DNA of 64,000 nt from GCA-2688265 sp964527395. GTDB taxonomy: Archaea > Nanobdellota > Nanobdellia > Woesearchaeales > GW2011-AR9. The first letter of the stretch is position 1. Each line of letters opens with the position of its first letter. Where the stretch lies: positions 1 to 64,000 of the forward strand of contig CAZGQD010000002.1 of assembly GCA_964527395.1 (NCBI GenBank), written 5' to 3'. This document shows positions 7,958 to 15,989 of this stretch, in pieces. The notes beneath the pieces are model-generated. The model saw nothing but the letters and a program-made list of their open reading frames with translations, was not told the DNA's origin and did no database searches. The translations under genes and the position numbers were made by a program.

Positions 7958-9204
7958 TAATCACCACTCTCCAATCTTTTTGCTTTATAAACCTTAGACA
8001 ATTCTACAATCTTAACAGCTGCTTCACTAAGTGATATTTCCTCACCATAATAATGAATATCAAGCCCATTCTCACGAGCTGCTAAAAGCATCATTTCTTT
8101 AGCCAAAACATCATTAGGTCCAGCCCGACGAATAACTATTGGAAATTTAGGCTTAACTTCAACAAGTACATCAAGCACTCCAGATAATGTCTCTTTAATA
8201 TCTGTAAAATTAGCAACTACTCCTGCAATCAAAAGTCCAGAAAGCCCAGAACGATCAAGCACAATTCGTGTCAACTTCTCAACCTTTTCACGAGGAGGAT
8301 TTCCACTATATTCAGTAAAATTAGCAAGTTCACCACCAAGCCCAATAATTGTATCTGCTATTGTCATACTTGCTCCTCCACCACTAGTCAAAAGTGCAAT
8401 ATCACCCGGCAGATCCAAAAAAGTCTTTCCAGCAACCCCACGATAATCATCTTTATCTATCAAAGCTGCTCTTTTCTCTCGTTCACTAGCTTCTCTAAGT
8501 CCAGTTCTTTCACCAAATTCCACTCCTTCCTCAGCAAGCTTTTTCTCCCATCTAAAACGAGCATCATCATCAAACACACAAACAGCATCAACAGCAACAA
8601 GGCTCCCAGAAGCATCAACAACTAACGGATTTATTTCCACCATTCGAAGATCATACTTAACAAAACAATCATAGACTTTCCTAACTACTTCTAATAATTC
8701 ATCTACAACAGATTCACTTAAACCATCCTTAACAAATTCCTTTACTTTTGCAACAACTAAATCACCTAATCCTTCTACATAATTTATTGGAACTTTCAAA
8801 ATTGCTTCAGGCCTATCACTCTCAAGCTCTTCAATTTCCACTCCACCAGATAAAGAAACAATCAAAACTGGACAATTTAAACTACGATCAAAAAGCACTC
8901 CTAAATAAAGCTCTTTCTCAATTTCAACCTTCTCATCAAACAAGATCTCATTAACAATCTCAGATCCAAACTCTTTACCAAGCCACTTTTGAACAAAATC
9001 CTTTGCCTTTTCAAGCAAATTAACTACTTCTACGCCACCTTTTTTGCCACGTCCACCTTGCAAAGTTTGTACTTTAGCCACATAAACCTTTTCAGAAGCC
9101 AATTTTGAGTCTATTTCTTCAACACTCTTAACCAAAATACCAGAACTAGCATTTATCCCACACAAAGAAAACAATTTCTTCCCTTCAAACTCTTTTAATT
9201 TCAT
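7957..9204 (-). CDS. citryl-CoA synthetase / ATP-citrate lyase beta-type subunit
   Basis: A 415-residue ATP-grasp CoA-ligase beta subunit. The N-terminal half holds the ATP-grasp fold (KVQTLQGGRGKKGG; MVEINPLVV) and the C-terminal half a CoA-ligase domain with GDIALLTSGGGASM. ANFTDIKETLSGV and VIRRAGPNDVLAKEMM closely resemble the citrate-binding region of ATP-citrate lyase rather than SucC. A TATA box (GCTTATATAG, about 9225-9233) lies about 25 bp before the ATG, so transcription is probably leaderless; this is the operon promoter. Composite repeats begin just upstream at 9240. Confidence 0.88.
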   Translation of the reverse strand: MKLKEFEGKKLFSLCGINASSGILVKSVEEIDSKLASEKVYVAKVQTLQGGRGKKGGVEVVNLLEKAKDFVQKWLGKEFGSEIVNEILFDEKVEIEKELYLGVLFDRSLNCPVLIVSLSGGVEIEELESDRPEAILKVPINYVEGLGDLVVAKVKEFVKDGLSESVVDELLEVVRKVYDCFVKYDLRMVEINPLVVDASGSLVAVDAVCVFDDDARFRWEKKLAEEGVEFGERTGLREASEREKRAALIDKDDYRGVAGKTFLDLPGDIALLTSGGGASMTIADTIIGLGGELANFTEYSGNPPREKVEKLTRIVLDRSGLSGLLIAGVVANFTDIKETLSGVLDVLVEVKPKFPIVIRRAGPNDVLAKEMMLLAARENGLDIHYYGEEISLSEAAVKIVELSKVYKAKRLESGD

Positions 9205-9239
9205 AAAAAAACACTAGAAATTATCTATATAAGCGTTAT

Positions 9240-9531
9240 GAATTCTCAGATGCTGGGTCTTTGTTCTGGTCTTTTGCGATAATTGGTAAAAGTCTTTGGC
9301 GCGCTTGCCTCCTCACTGGCAATTACATTATGAGATTACACCAACAACAAGCATTTTTGTTCATGAAATAGAACAAAAATTATTGCGTAGTTGTTTAGAC
9401 CTGCGGTAAGTCTGGCCAAGCGCCATAGGACTTTTATTATAAAATCGCAAAATGATGAATTTGCTAAAATTCAGCGTCTGGAAAATGATTTTTCCATAAA
9501 TGCCAGCTTAAGTACCCAGCATCAATTCTCA
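9240..9531 (-). repeat. family A structured repeat, copy A1, with extended outer stems
   Basis: A composite hairpin between the S-layer gene and the citrate operon. The core has ACTGGCAAT (about 9315-9323), AACAAGCATTTTTGTTC paired with GAACAAAAAT, then CTGCGGTAAGTCTGG. Nested arms surround it: TTTTGCGAT (about 9272-9280) with ATCGCAAAA (about 9444-9452), AAAAGTC (9288-9294) with GACTTTT (9429-9435), and outermost GATGCTGGGT with ACCCAGCATC. The outer arms are bordered directly by AATTCTCA on both sides. A family C double hairpin lies in the right half. The minus strand is the likely functional strand by comparison with other copies. Confidence 0.75.
9456..9495 (-). repeat. family C double-hairpin repeat, copy C1
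   Basis: Read on the minus strand: GGAAAAATCATTTTCC hairpin, linker AGACGC, then TGAATTT-TAGC-AAATTCA hairpin. The constant CCAGACGC between two hairpins with different stem sequences defines the family (other copies at 23449, 34763 and 59244). This is the only copy outside a gene; it is embedded in the right arm of copy A1. Confidence 0.65.
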
Positions 9532-9684
9532 GGCTCTGTAGAAACCCTCTCAGGGGCGCCTTTGCAGAAAGAGACCATCTTCATTAGAGATTAATCATTC
9601 GACCTGAGTGAGGTACGAACAAACGCGAAGAATAGCTTCTTCAGCTTCGCCCTGTTTGAAGGTTTCTACAGAGCCGAATTCTCA
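9524..9684 (-). repeat. family B structured repeat, copy B1
   Basis: A hairpin element of about 150 nt closed by a perfect 15-bp inverted repeat, GGCTCTGTAGAAACC with GGTTTCTACAGAGCC. Inside are CTCAGGGGCGCC, GCAGAAAGAGACCA, GACCTGAGTGAG (pairs with CTCAGG) and a GCGAAG/CTTCGC hairpin. The internal helix reads CTCAGG/CCTGAG here and CTCGGG/CCCGAG in copy B2 (18534-18663), a compensatory change. AATTCTCA occurs at both borders. It lies 93 bp downstream of the S-layer stop codon. Confidence 0.7.
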
Positions 9685-9777
9685 AAAAAATATCCTCTAA
9701 CCTCCCTTATTAAAGCACTTAGAAATATTCAAACATTATTAAAAAAAGAAAAAAAGAAAAAATTAAGGTCAAAGACC

Positions 9778-12276
9778 CTATTCTGTTGTTTCAGTAGTTT
9801 CGTCAGCAGCTTCTTCAGTAGATTCTTCTTCAGCCATTGCTTCTGAAGGCTCACCAATTGTTGCATCACTATATGTGCTACCTTCAATTGCTACTTCTTC
9901 ACCTGACATTTCGTCCCATCTGTGTGCAAGTACACGTCCAGCTAGTCTTGTATCAGCTCCACTGTAACCTGCTACTAACATAGCTACACTGTCTCCGTTT
10001 TCAAACAACTTAACGTTTGCAACACCTGGAGTGTATCCTTCTGCACAATCACTAGGATTACCCATTAATTCAGCTGCAACAGTGTTAACACAAGGTCCAC
10101 CTACAACAATCATGTTCTGTGAACTTACATCAGCAACTTCACTATCTAATCTTGTTGCATCAACTACAGATACAATAGATAAATCTCCACTTGTTGTTGT
10201 TGTTGAACTTGTAGCTCCACTAGTTACATAAAGCATAACTTCTGCTTGTGATTCAGGTAAAGTCAAATCATACTTTGTAGGACTTCCAGTCTGAGCTGTA
10301 GCAGTTAACATATCTCCAAAAAAAGTAGCTCTATAACTGATATCACTATCTTCTGGATCAGTTACTGCACTAACCATTCCTGTTCCTGCAGAAGAAGCTA
10401 ATTCTCCACTAGAGTTAGTTAAAGTTACATTCAAAACAACAAAGTTCAGATCACTTGTATCATCAACTTTGTCTGCATCATCTACAATAACTTCTACACT
10501 CCATGCTGAAGAATCCCCACCTGTAGATGTGTTAATATTCCTATCTGTAACTCTTACCCAATGGTTATCTGCTGTCCTAAATGAAAGTAGTCTTGTATCA
10601 TTAAGATCTCCTGTTCCTCCTGCATTAGAAGCAATTAGGTCAATACCTGTACTTCCAGAACTACTTGTCAAGTTAATATCAAAATCATCTGCTAAACCTG
10701 ACTCATTTCCAAAAGTAAAAGTAACTCCACCTAACCTCAGATCAAAAGCCCCAGTTGTTGAACTAACTGAACTCTCAAGAGTTTCTCCAGTAGCCATGTT
10801 CTTAATGTAAGCCTTAGGGCTATCATCTGTAGTTGCATCTGATCCTTTATACTGCAATAGATATGATCTTGCATCATTGGTATCATCTGTTGGATCTGAA
10901 GTACTTAAAAAGAAGTAATCGTTCTTTGTTATGTTGAACATACTTTCTCCTACCCATACAAGACGTTCTCCTGCTTTTTCCCCTTCAATAAGGTCATTAG
11001 TATTGTTAATAAATACCAAAGGTAAACTTACAGCTCCATCATATAGCTCAACCGCCAAATCTGCTTGACCATCACTTTCTCCAAAAGTCAAACTAATTGA
11101 TTCTTCATTTCCCACTACAACTCCACTTAACTCAATATCCCAGTTCTCTGTAACTAATACCTCTGGTTCATCAAGGTCTGCAGCTTCACTTAACTTCGCA
11201 CCTGGCATCATGTACAAATCATCTTCTGCGGTCATGTTAATACTTAATTCAGTAATGGAAATATCCCCACTAGCTTCTGTTTTAGTAAATAATACTGCTG
11301 CATCATTAATTGTTTCTTCATTAACTTTCATACTTGATCCATCTGCAAGTTCAATCTTATCTCCACCAATAAAAAAGCTAGCTTCATGAACTCCTCCTGC
11401 ATAATCCTGATAAAGGATATCTGTAACTCCTATTGTAGTTAATCCATCATCAAGAACTTCCGTCTCCCCATCATTTAGTTTTCCAGTTGATTCTCCGTTA
11501 ACTAAGAACTGTGCTTCATCTGCATCAACAAACACTAATTCCACATCAAAAGAGCTATCTCCTACAGTATATGTTGCTGTATCTCCTTCAGAAAGGGTAT
11601 TTGAAACTGATCCACCCATAAGAACTAACTTAGGTCCTGCGGATTCATTTGTTGCAGTCACAATTGTATATTCTTTACCTAGAAGATTTAATTTCTCATC
11701 TTCTAAGTCATCATAAACACCTGCTGTGATATCTGATTCCATAGCTGTTGTAAAATCCATGACATACCTTGCGATAACTGAAGATGAATTAATCTTTAAC
11801 ATATGAGCAACATTGTCGTCATCATCTTCTTGGAAATCAACAACGTTTTTGTTTTCATCAAAGTATAAGAATTGATCATACTTAGCTGTTCCTTTAGAAT
11901 TTGACAATTCTCCATCTGCTAAAGCACCTAATGCTGCATCATCAATGTATGTCTCAATACTTGGGATTGCTTCACCAAGCTCTAAGAAGTTAGAACTTGT
12001 AGCTGCTAGCCATGCATCTCCTTCTACAGTTGTTGTGCTTGTTCCATCACTTTCTGTATAAAACATATTTGTAGCGATATCTGTCATAGCCAGGTTATCT
12101 GTGGAAGAAGCTGCTTCTCCTACTACAAAGTATCCGTCAAATGTTCCTTCTGAAACGAACATGCTTGGGTAATCGCTTAAATCTGCTGCGAAAGCACCCA
12201 TTACAGTTGCACCAAGCATAATAGCTCCAGCACCAACTGCACTAAGTATTTTTACTGTTTTTTTTGTTGTATTCAT
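9778..12276 (-). CDS. S-layer protein
   Basis: An 832-residue secreted protein. Start chosen at the ATG (MNTTKK) 11 nt after GGAGGTG; a TTG nine bases earlier is too close to that site. A signal peptide (basic MNTTKKTVK, hydrophobic core, ending AFA) is followed by ADLSDYPSMF, the mature N-terminus typical of Methanococcus-type S-layer proteins. The C-terminal part has IVVGGPCVNTVAAELMG and LVAGYSGADTRLAGRVLAHR, hallmark segments of the archaeal S_layer_C family. The middle is acidic and Ser/Thr-rich, and the tail is very acidic with no membrane span. It should form the cell coat, presumably glycosylated by the 3-6 kb genes. Confidence 0.9.
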   Translation of the reverse strand: MNTTKKTVKILSAVGAGAIMLGATVMGAFAADLSDYPSMFVSEGTFDGYFVVGEAASSTDNLAMTDIATNMFYTESDGTSTTTVEGDAWLAATSSNFLELGEAIPSIETYIDDAALGALADGELSNSKGTAKYDQFLYFDENKNVVDFQEDDDDNVAHMLKINSSSVIARYVMDFTTAMESDITAGVYDDLEDEKLNLLGKEYTIVTATNESAGPKLVLMGGSVSNTLSEGDTATYTVGDSSFDVELVFVDADEAQFLVNGESTGKLNDGETEVLDDGLTTIGVTDILYQDYAGGVHEASFFIGGDKIELADGSSMKVNEETINDAAVLFTKTEASGDISITELSINMTAEDDLYMMPGAKLSEAADLDEPEVLVTENWDIELSGVVVGNEESISLTFGESDGQADLAVELYDGAVSLPLVFINNTNDLIEGEKAGERLVWVGESMFNITKNDYFFLSTSDPTDDTNDARSYLLQYKGSDATTDDSPKAYIKNMATGETLESSVSSTTGAFDLRLGGVTFTFGNESGLADDFDINLTSSSGSTGIDLIASNAGGTGDLNDTRLLSFRTADNHWVRVTDRNINTSTGGDSSAWSVEVIVDDADKVDDTSDLNFVVLNVTLTNSSGELASSAGTGMVSAVTDPEDSDISYRATFFGDMLTATAQTGSPTKYDLTLPESQAEVMLYVTSGATSSTTTTSGDLSIVSVVDATRLDSEVADVSSQNMIVVGGPCVNTVAAELMGNPSDCAEGYTPGVANVKLFENGDSVAMLVAGYSGADTRLAGRVLAHRWDEMSGEEVAIEGSTYSDATIGEPSEAMAEEESTEEAADETTETTE

Positions 12277-12465
12277 TGTTCTCAAAACACCTCCAGTGTT
12301 TGAATCGCCCTAAGGGCAATGTTTAACATTCACCTCTTTCCTCAAGCCCCCTCACATGAAAATCCCGAAAAGGATTCTTTCGAACACCTCTTTCGATTTC
12401 ACAGACGAGACTATCAAGAGCATCGAGTGTAAGTATAGCAAATTAGCAAAAATCGGTTTATAAGC
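12277..12465 (-). promoter_or_regulatory. S-layer promoter and long 5' leader
   Basis: On the minus strand a TATA box (GCTTATAAAC, 12457-12464) with an upstream purine-rich CGAAAA BRE-like stretch predicts a transcript start near 12430, giving a leader of about 155 nt, unlike the leaderless genes nearby. The leader holds a short palindrome GCCCTTAGGGC, a possible 15-codon leader ORF (12282-12329, MLNIALRAIQTLEVF) whose stop lies 5 nt before the S-layer ATG, and the ribosome site GGAGGTG. A long leader could serve mRNA stability or translational control (inference). Confidence 0.6.
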
Positions 12466-12808
12466 TTTTCGAAAAAATTAGACTGCTTCACTTTGGAAGA
12501 ATTTAGCAAACTCTTAAAACTCAAAAATTTTGAACTTTCAGCCGATCACTATTTCAAGATGACAACTAGAACTAAGTTCTACTAAATCCAAGTGATAACA
12601 CAAAACCACTCATCAAAACAACAACCCATAACAATTAATCCTTCTATATTACTTAACCAACATTTCTCCCCCATTAATTTATAAATACCTAGTCTCAAAA
12701 AAATCTATTTTACCAAAGTAGTAACCTATAATCTATTTTTCAAAATAATTACTTATTTATACTAATGAGAATCCCAAAACCAATATCCCTTTAAACATAA
12801 AATTAAAA

Positions 12809-13471
12809 ATGATAAACCCAAAAACCCTAAACCTTCCAGATTTCTTCAAAAACAACTACGCCAAATTTCCCAGCCTAACTCCTATTCAAGAAAAAGCAAT
12901 AAACGCTAAACTAATAGACAAAGAAAACCCTAAATCTCTCTTAGCATGCGCTCCTACAGCCTCTGGTAAAACATTAATAGCTACCATGGCAATTTGTAAT
13001 ACATTAGGTAAAGGAAAATCAATCTATTTAGTCCCTCTAAAAGCTTTAGCCTCTGAAAAATACAAAGAATACCAAGAACTTCTAAAAGATACTTCTTACA
13101 AAGTTGCTATGTCTACTGGTGATATGGATTCCCCTTCCTTAAAACTAGCAAACTACGACCTTCTTATCTTAACCACAGAGAAATTAGATTCTTTAATGCG
13201 TCACAAAGTTTCTTGGATTCACGAAACCAAAACTGTAGTTATCGACGAGATCCACCTTTTAAACAGTCCAAACCGTGGCCCAACTTTAGAAATTGTCCTC
13301 ACTATTTTAAAAGAAAGAATCAAACCTCAACTAATCGGTCTCTCAGCTACTATCGGCAACCCAGTAATCCTCTCAGAATGGTTAGATGCCACTCTCATCC
13401 AAGACACTTGGCGTCCAGTTACTCTAAAAAAAGGCACCTACACCGACAATGAATTAGAATTCTACGACTAA
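12809..13471 (+). pseudogene. Hel308/Ski2-type helicase, N-terminal RecA domain only
   Basis: 220 residues carrying the first half of a superfamily 2 helicase: LTPIQEKAI (Q motif), APTASGKT (motif I), PLKALASEKY (Ia), STGD (Ib), VVIDEIHLL (II, DEIH) and GLSATIGN (III). Hel308 and relatives are about 700 residues; here the second RecA domain, winged helix and ratchet domains are absent. The frame stops at 13471 and the next 80 bases do not continue the homology in any frame I could follow, ending at repeat A2. Probably a truncated remnant; a split gene with the other half elsewhere cannot be excluded. Confidence 0.7.
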
Positions 13472-13551
13472 AAACCCATAACAAACCCCCTCTACAACAC
13501 AACAAATACTAATAGCTTCTCAAAAAAGACCACACCATAAATCTCACCAAA

Positions 13552-13730
13552 CAATATTGACACCGTCTCCTACTGGCAATCCCACCCAACACAAGACCAA
13601 ATTAACGAGCATTTTTCTACGGAGTGGAAAAATTTAGAGCGAGTGGTCACGCCTGCTCTAACCTCATAAGCAAAACGTTGAGGGTTTGGAAATTTCTCAA
13701 ATTTCGAAAAGTCTGACAGTGTCAACATTG
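13552..13730 (-). repeat. family A structured repeat, copy A2
   Basis: Closed by arms CAATATTGACACCGTC (plus, 13552-13567) and GACAGTGTCAACATTG (13715-13730). Read on the minus strand all 16 positions pair, two as G-U; read on the plus strand those two are A-C mismatches. The core has ACTGGCAAT, AACGAGCATTTTTC paired with GAAAAATT, GCGAGTGGTCACGCCTGC and AAGTCTGAC. It lies 84 bp downstream of the stop of the minus-strand phosphatase gene. Confidence 0.75.
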
Positions 13731-13813
13731 TATATAAAAAAGAGATTAAAACAATTTTATTAATCACAACAGAATCAAATTACCTTAAAGAAACAAACCA
13801 ACACTACTAAACC

Positions 13814-14371
13814 CTACCCTAACAACACTTTCCCATTATCAATAATCCAATGGTCACAAAACCCTAAACTGTCCCACAAAGAGAAGATATCATCCTTTTT
13901 ACTAAGCAATTCTGCAAAATAAAGACACATTACAGTCCCATGTGATCCAATCATTATCATTTTCCCAGAATTCTCAGAATCAATTTTCTCAACAGCAGTC
14001 TTAAACCTATCAAGTGCAGAATTGGCAGTCTCCCATCCATGATCAGTAAAATCAAAATCCAAGAAAACCTTTTTCTTCATTTCTTTATACTCTTCTGCAG
14101 ACAAAAGTCCACCACTGTCACGGTTTATCTCACCCAGTTCTTTAACAGAAATAACTTCTTGATCAAGTCTGTCAGCAAGATACGACATTGTTTTCAACGC
14201 CTTTTTCTCACAAGAAGAATAAATCACATCAACTCCATCAAACTCTCCTGATTCAAGTATCTCTTGAGCCAATTCTTCTCCTGCCTCAGTTAAATCCCAC
14301 AAACTTACTGGAACATTAGCATCTATTTTGGTCTGCGCATGCCTAAAGAATATAATTTTGTTATTCCCCAC
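13814..14371 (-). CDS. histidine phosphatase family protein
   Basis: 185 residues. FFRHAQT near the N-terminus is the RHG-type motif with the phospho-accepting histidine, IYSSCEKKALKT holds the second arginine/lysine region, and IGSHGTVMC the second catalytic histidine, as in the phosphoglycerate mutase/SixA/cobC superfamily. Substrate not predictable. The start is GTG at 14371, preceded by AGGTGA 7 nt upstream. It ends 27 bp downstream of the methyltransferase-kinase gene, so the two may be co-transcribed. Confidence 0.8.
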   Translation of the reverse strand: MGNNKIIFFRHAQTKIDANVPVSLWDLTEAGEELAQEILESGEFDGVDVIYSSCEKKALKTMSYLADRLDQEVISVKELGEINRDSGGLLSAEEYKEMKKKVFLDFDFTDHGWETANSALDRFKTAVEKIDSENSGKMIMIGSHGTVMCLYFAELLSKKDDIFSLWDSLGFCDHWIIDNGKVLLG

Positions 14372-14398
14372 TATAACTCACCTAATTTAAATCAATAA

Positions 14399-15637
14399 TT
14401 ACATTTCAAGAACTTTAGACTTTATAACTTTATACGTATCAAACAAGTAGTCTTTCTTATATTCTACTGCCAATTCCTTACCTAATTCTAAGTCAATAAC
14501 TCCAACTTTCATCAAAAACGATAGAAACTGCGTAACATTTTGCGGCTCAGGATCCCTCCGACACCTTTCAAAATCAATTAAAACAACATGATCAAATCCT
14601 TCATTTTTACCTTCTTTAAAATCTACAACTAATACATTCGCATAAGGCCTATGCATTTCATCTTTACTAACACCAGTTTCATCCATAACTCTACACTGTT
14701 TCAATACCTCTGCAAGCACTAAACGTCCTTTTTTACTATTCACATCCACCAAATCAAGATACTTATCAAGCCCAATCCCATTACCAACTAACTCCATCAC
14801 TAAAAAGTTCTCATGAGAATAATACAATCTAGGTCCAATCCCTTTTTTGTTTAACTCCTTAAGCCACTTCCCTTCTAATTCCAAAGTTCCTGGAGCACTA
14901 CTAGAAGGATTTCGCACCTTAACTGCAACTGCAACATTCTTCCCAGACACAATATGGCTCTTAACTAAACTTCCAGTCTTCCACTCACCACTTAATACAA
15001 ATCCCCGACTCCCTTTAGCTAAATACTTCAAACCAGAAACCCCATGTGAAACTACAGCTCTACGCAAGTCACTCTGACTAATCAAATAAACATACAACTT
15101 TTCATACATTCCGCATTTCTCAGCTGCCAATTCTTCAAAATCATACAAATTCTTCTCAAGTGCTTGATCAATTTTCTCTTTATTTGTGTGCGATGAAAAC
15201 AAAAACAATACTTTCCCATCATTTGTCAAATACTCTCCCATTTCATCTAGAAACTTCAATGAAACTTCCCAACCTTTATCTCCACCATAAAGTGCAGGAT
15301 CAACAATCTTCTTCCCAGCAACATAATCTTGCGGTAGATAAGGTGGATTAAATATGATAGTTTCAAATTTGTCATCTACAGAGCCAAATAAGTCACTTTC
15401 AAGCACTTTCAACTTCTTCAAATGCTCTTTTTCTTTCCATTCTAATACAGCTTCAACAGCTTTAGAATTAATATCTACAGCTAAAACAGACTTAACTTTA
15501 ATACTTTTGGCAGCCTCAACTGCTAAAATCCCTGATCCCGTCCCTATTTCTAGAACCCTCCCTCTGGCATGCACTCTCACAAACTTTTCTAACAAATAAC
15601 TGTCTTCTGCAGGTTCATATACATCAAATTCATCCAT
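14399..15637 (-). CDS. HemK-like methyltransferase fused to a predicted COG2112-type protein kinase
   Basis: A 412-residue two-domain protein. Residues 1-190: SAM-dependent methyltransferase with VLEIGTGSGILAVEAA (about 28-43), VDIN and IIFNPPYLPQD; NPPY is the glutamine-methylase signature of HemK/PrmC/Mtq2, which modify class I release factors. PAEDSYLLEKF is typical of the archaeal/eukaryotic Mtq2 type. Residues 200-412: RIO/Bud32-like kinase with AVAVKVRNP (Lys), LEGKWLKELN (Glu), DEMHRPYANVLV (catalytic loop) and VVLIDFERCRRD (metal Asp). A TATA box (CATTTATAAAGC, about 15660-15668) 27 bp before the ATG predicts a leaderless mRNA. The fusion suggests coupling of translation termination and signalling. 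Confidence 0.8.
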   Translation of the reverse strand: MDEFDVYEPAEDSYLLEKFVRVHARGRVLEIGTGSGILAVEAAKSIKVKSVLAVDINSKAVEAVLEWKEKEHLKKLKVLESDLFGSVDDKFETIIFNPPYLPQDYVAGKKIVDPALYGGDKGWEVSLKFLDEMGEYLTNDGKVLFLFSSHTNKEKIDQALEKNLYDFEELAAEKCGMYEKLYVYLISQSDLRRAVVSHGVSGLKYLAKGSRGFVLSGEWKTGSLVKSHIVSGKNVAVAVKVRNPSSSAPGTLELEGKWLKELNKKGIGPRLYYSHENFLVMELVGNGIGLDKYLDLVDVNSKKGRLVLAEVLKQCRVMDETGVSKDEMHRPYANVLVVDFKEGKNEGFDHVVLIDFERCRRDPEPQNVTQFLSFLMKVGVIDLELGKELAVEYKKDYLFDTYKVIKSKVLEM

Positions 15638-15708
15638 AAAAGCCCAAATTACAAGTAAGCTTTATAAATGATCACATTCCAAACCATAAATCCAACAAAC
15701 AATCTGTT

Positions 15709-15821
15709 GGGCTCGTGGTCTAGCGGCTACATGGAACTTTTACAACATATTGTTTCATGCTGCAGATGACAGCGCCCTTACAAGGCGTTAATCCCCGGTT
15801 CGAGTCCGGGCGGGCCCACCA
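15709..15821 (+). tRNA. tRNA-Val(TAC) with intron in the D-loop
   Basis: Acceptor arms GGGCTCG (15709-15715) and CGGGCCC (15811-15817), discriminator A, encoded CCA (15819-15821). The anticodon arm is GCGCC-CTTACAA-GGCGT, anticodon TAC (Val). The T arm is CCCGG-TTCGAGT-CCGGG. Without the 37-nt insert the D-arm is GTCTAGCGGCTATGAC, with A14, G18-G19 and A21 in place, giving a standard 76-nt tRNA including CCA. A TATA-like CATAAATCC lies about 26 bp upstream. Confidence 0.93.
15729..15765 (+). other. tRNA intron, 37 nt, with bulge-helix-bulge motif
   Basis: The insert lies between positions 20a and 21 of the D-loop. The exon-intron junctions form a canonical archaeal bulge-helix-bulge: 4-bp central helix GCGG/CTGC, 3-nt bulges CTA (5') and AGA (3'), and an inner intron helix CATGGAAC/GTTTCATG. 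Cutting after the second base of each bulge releases the 37 nt and restores the normal D-loop. The outer helix is weak, as expected for a non-canonical position. Such positions usually need a splicing endonuclease with broad specificity. Confidence 0.85.
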
Positions 15822-15989
15822 TTTTCTACTTTAACATTAACTAACAAAGAATTATTCTTCAAGGATCTCATTTTCCAGAAAACAGTGCTACCAAAAGAAT
15901 TCGATAAAAGCAACAGAGAACAATTAGATAACTCTCACCCTTGCCCATTTTATAGACCAGCAAAAAAATCAAGATAATCCATTTTCTTC

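Noticed and set aside
7016..9204. Succinyl-CoA synthetase (SucCD) as the call
   Set aside because: Citrate-lyase-type motifs and the adjacent citryl-CoA lyase fit citryl-CoA synthetase better, though succinate activity cannot be excluded from sequence.
9391..9594. Plus-strand ORF across the A1/B1 repeats
   Set aside because: It translates structured repeats; no similarity between copies at peptide level.
13552..13730. Family A as C/D or H/ACA guide RNA, or as a tRNA-like element
   Set aside because: No C/D boxes or ACA with kink-turn in consistent places, and no T-arm or acceptor pattern.
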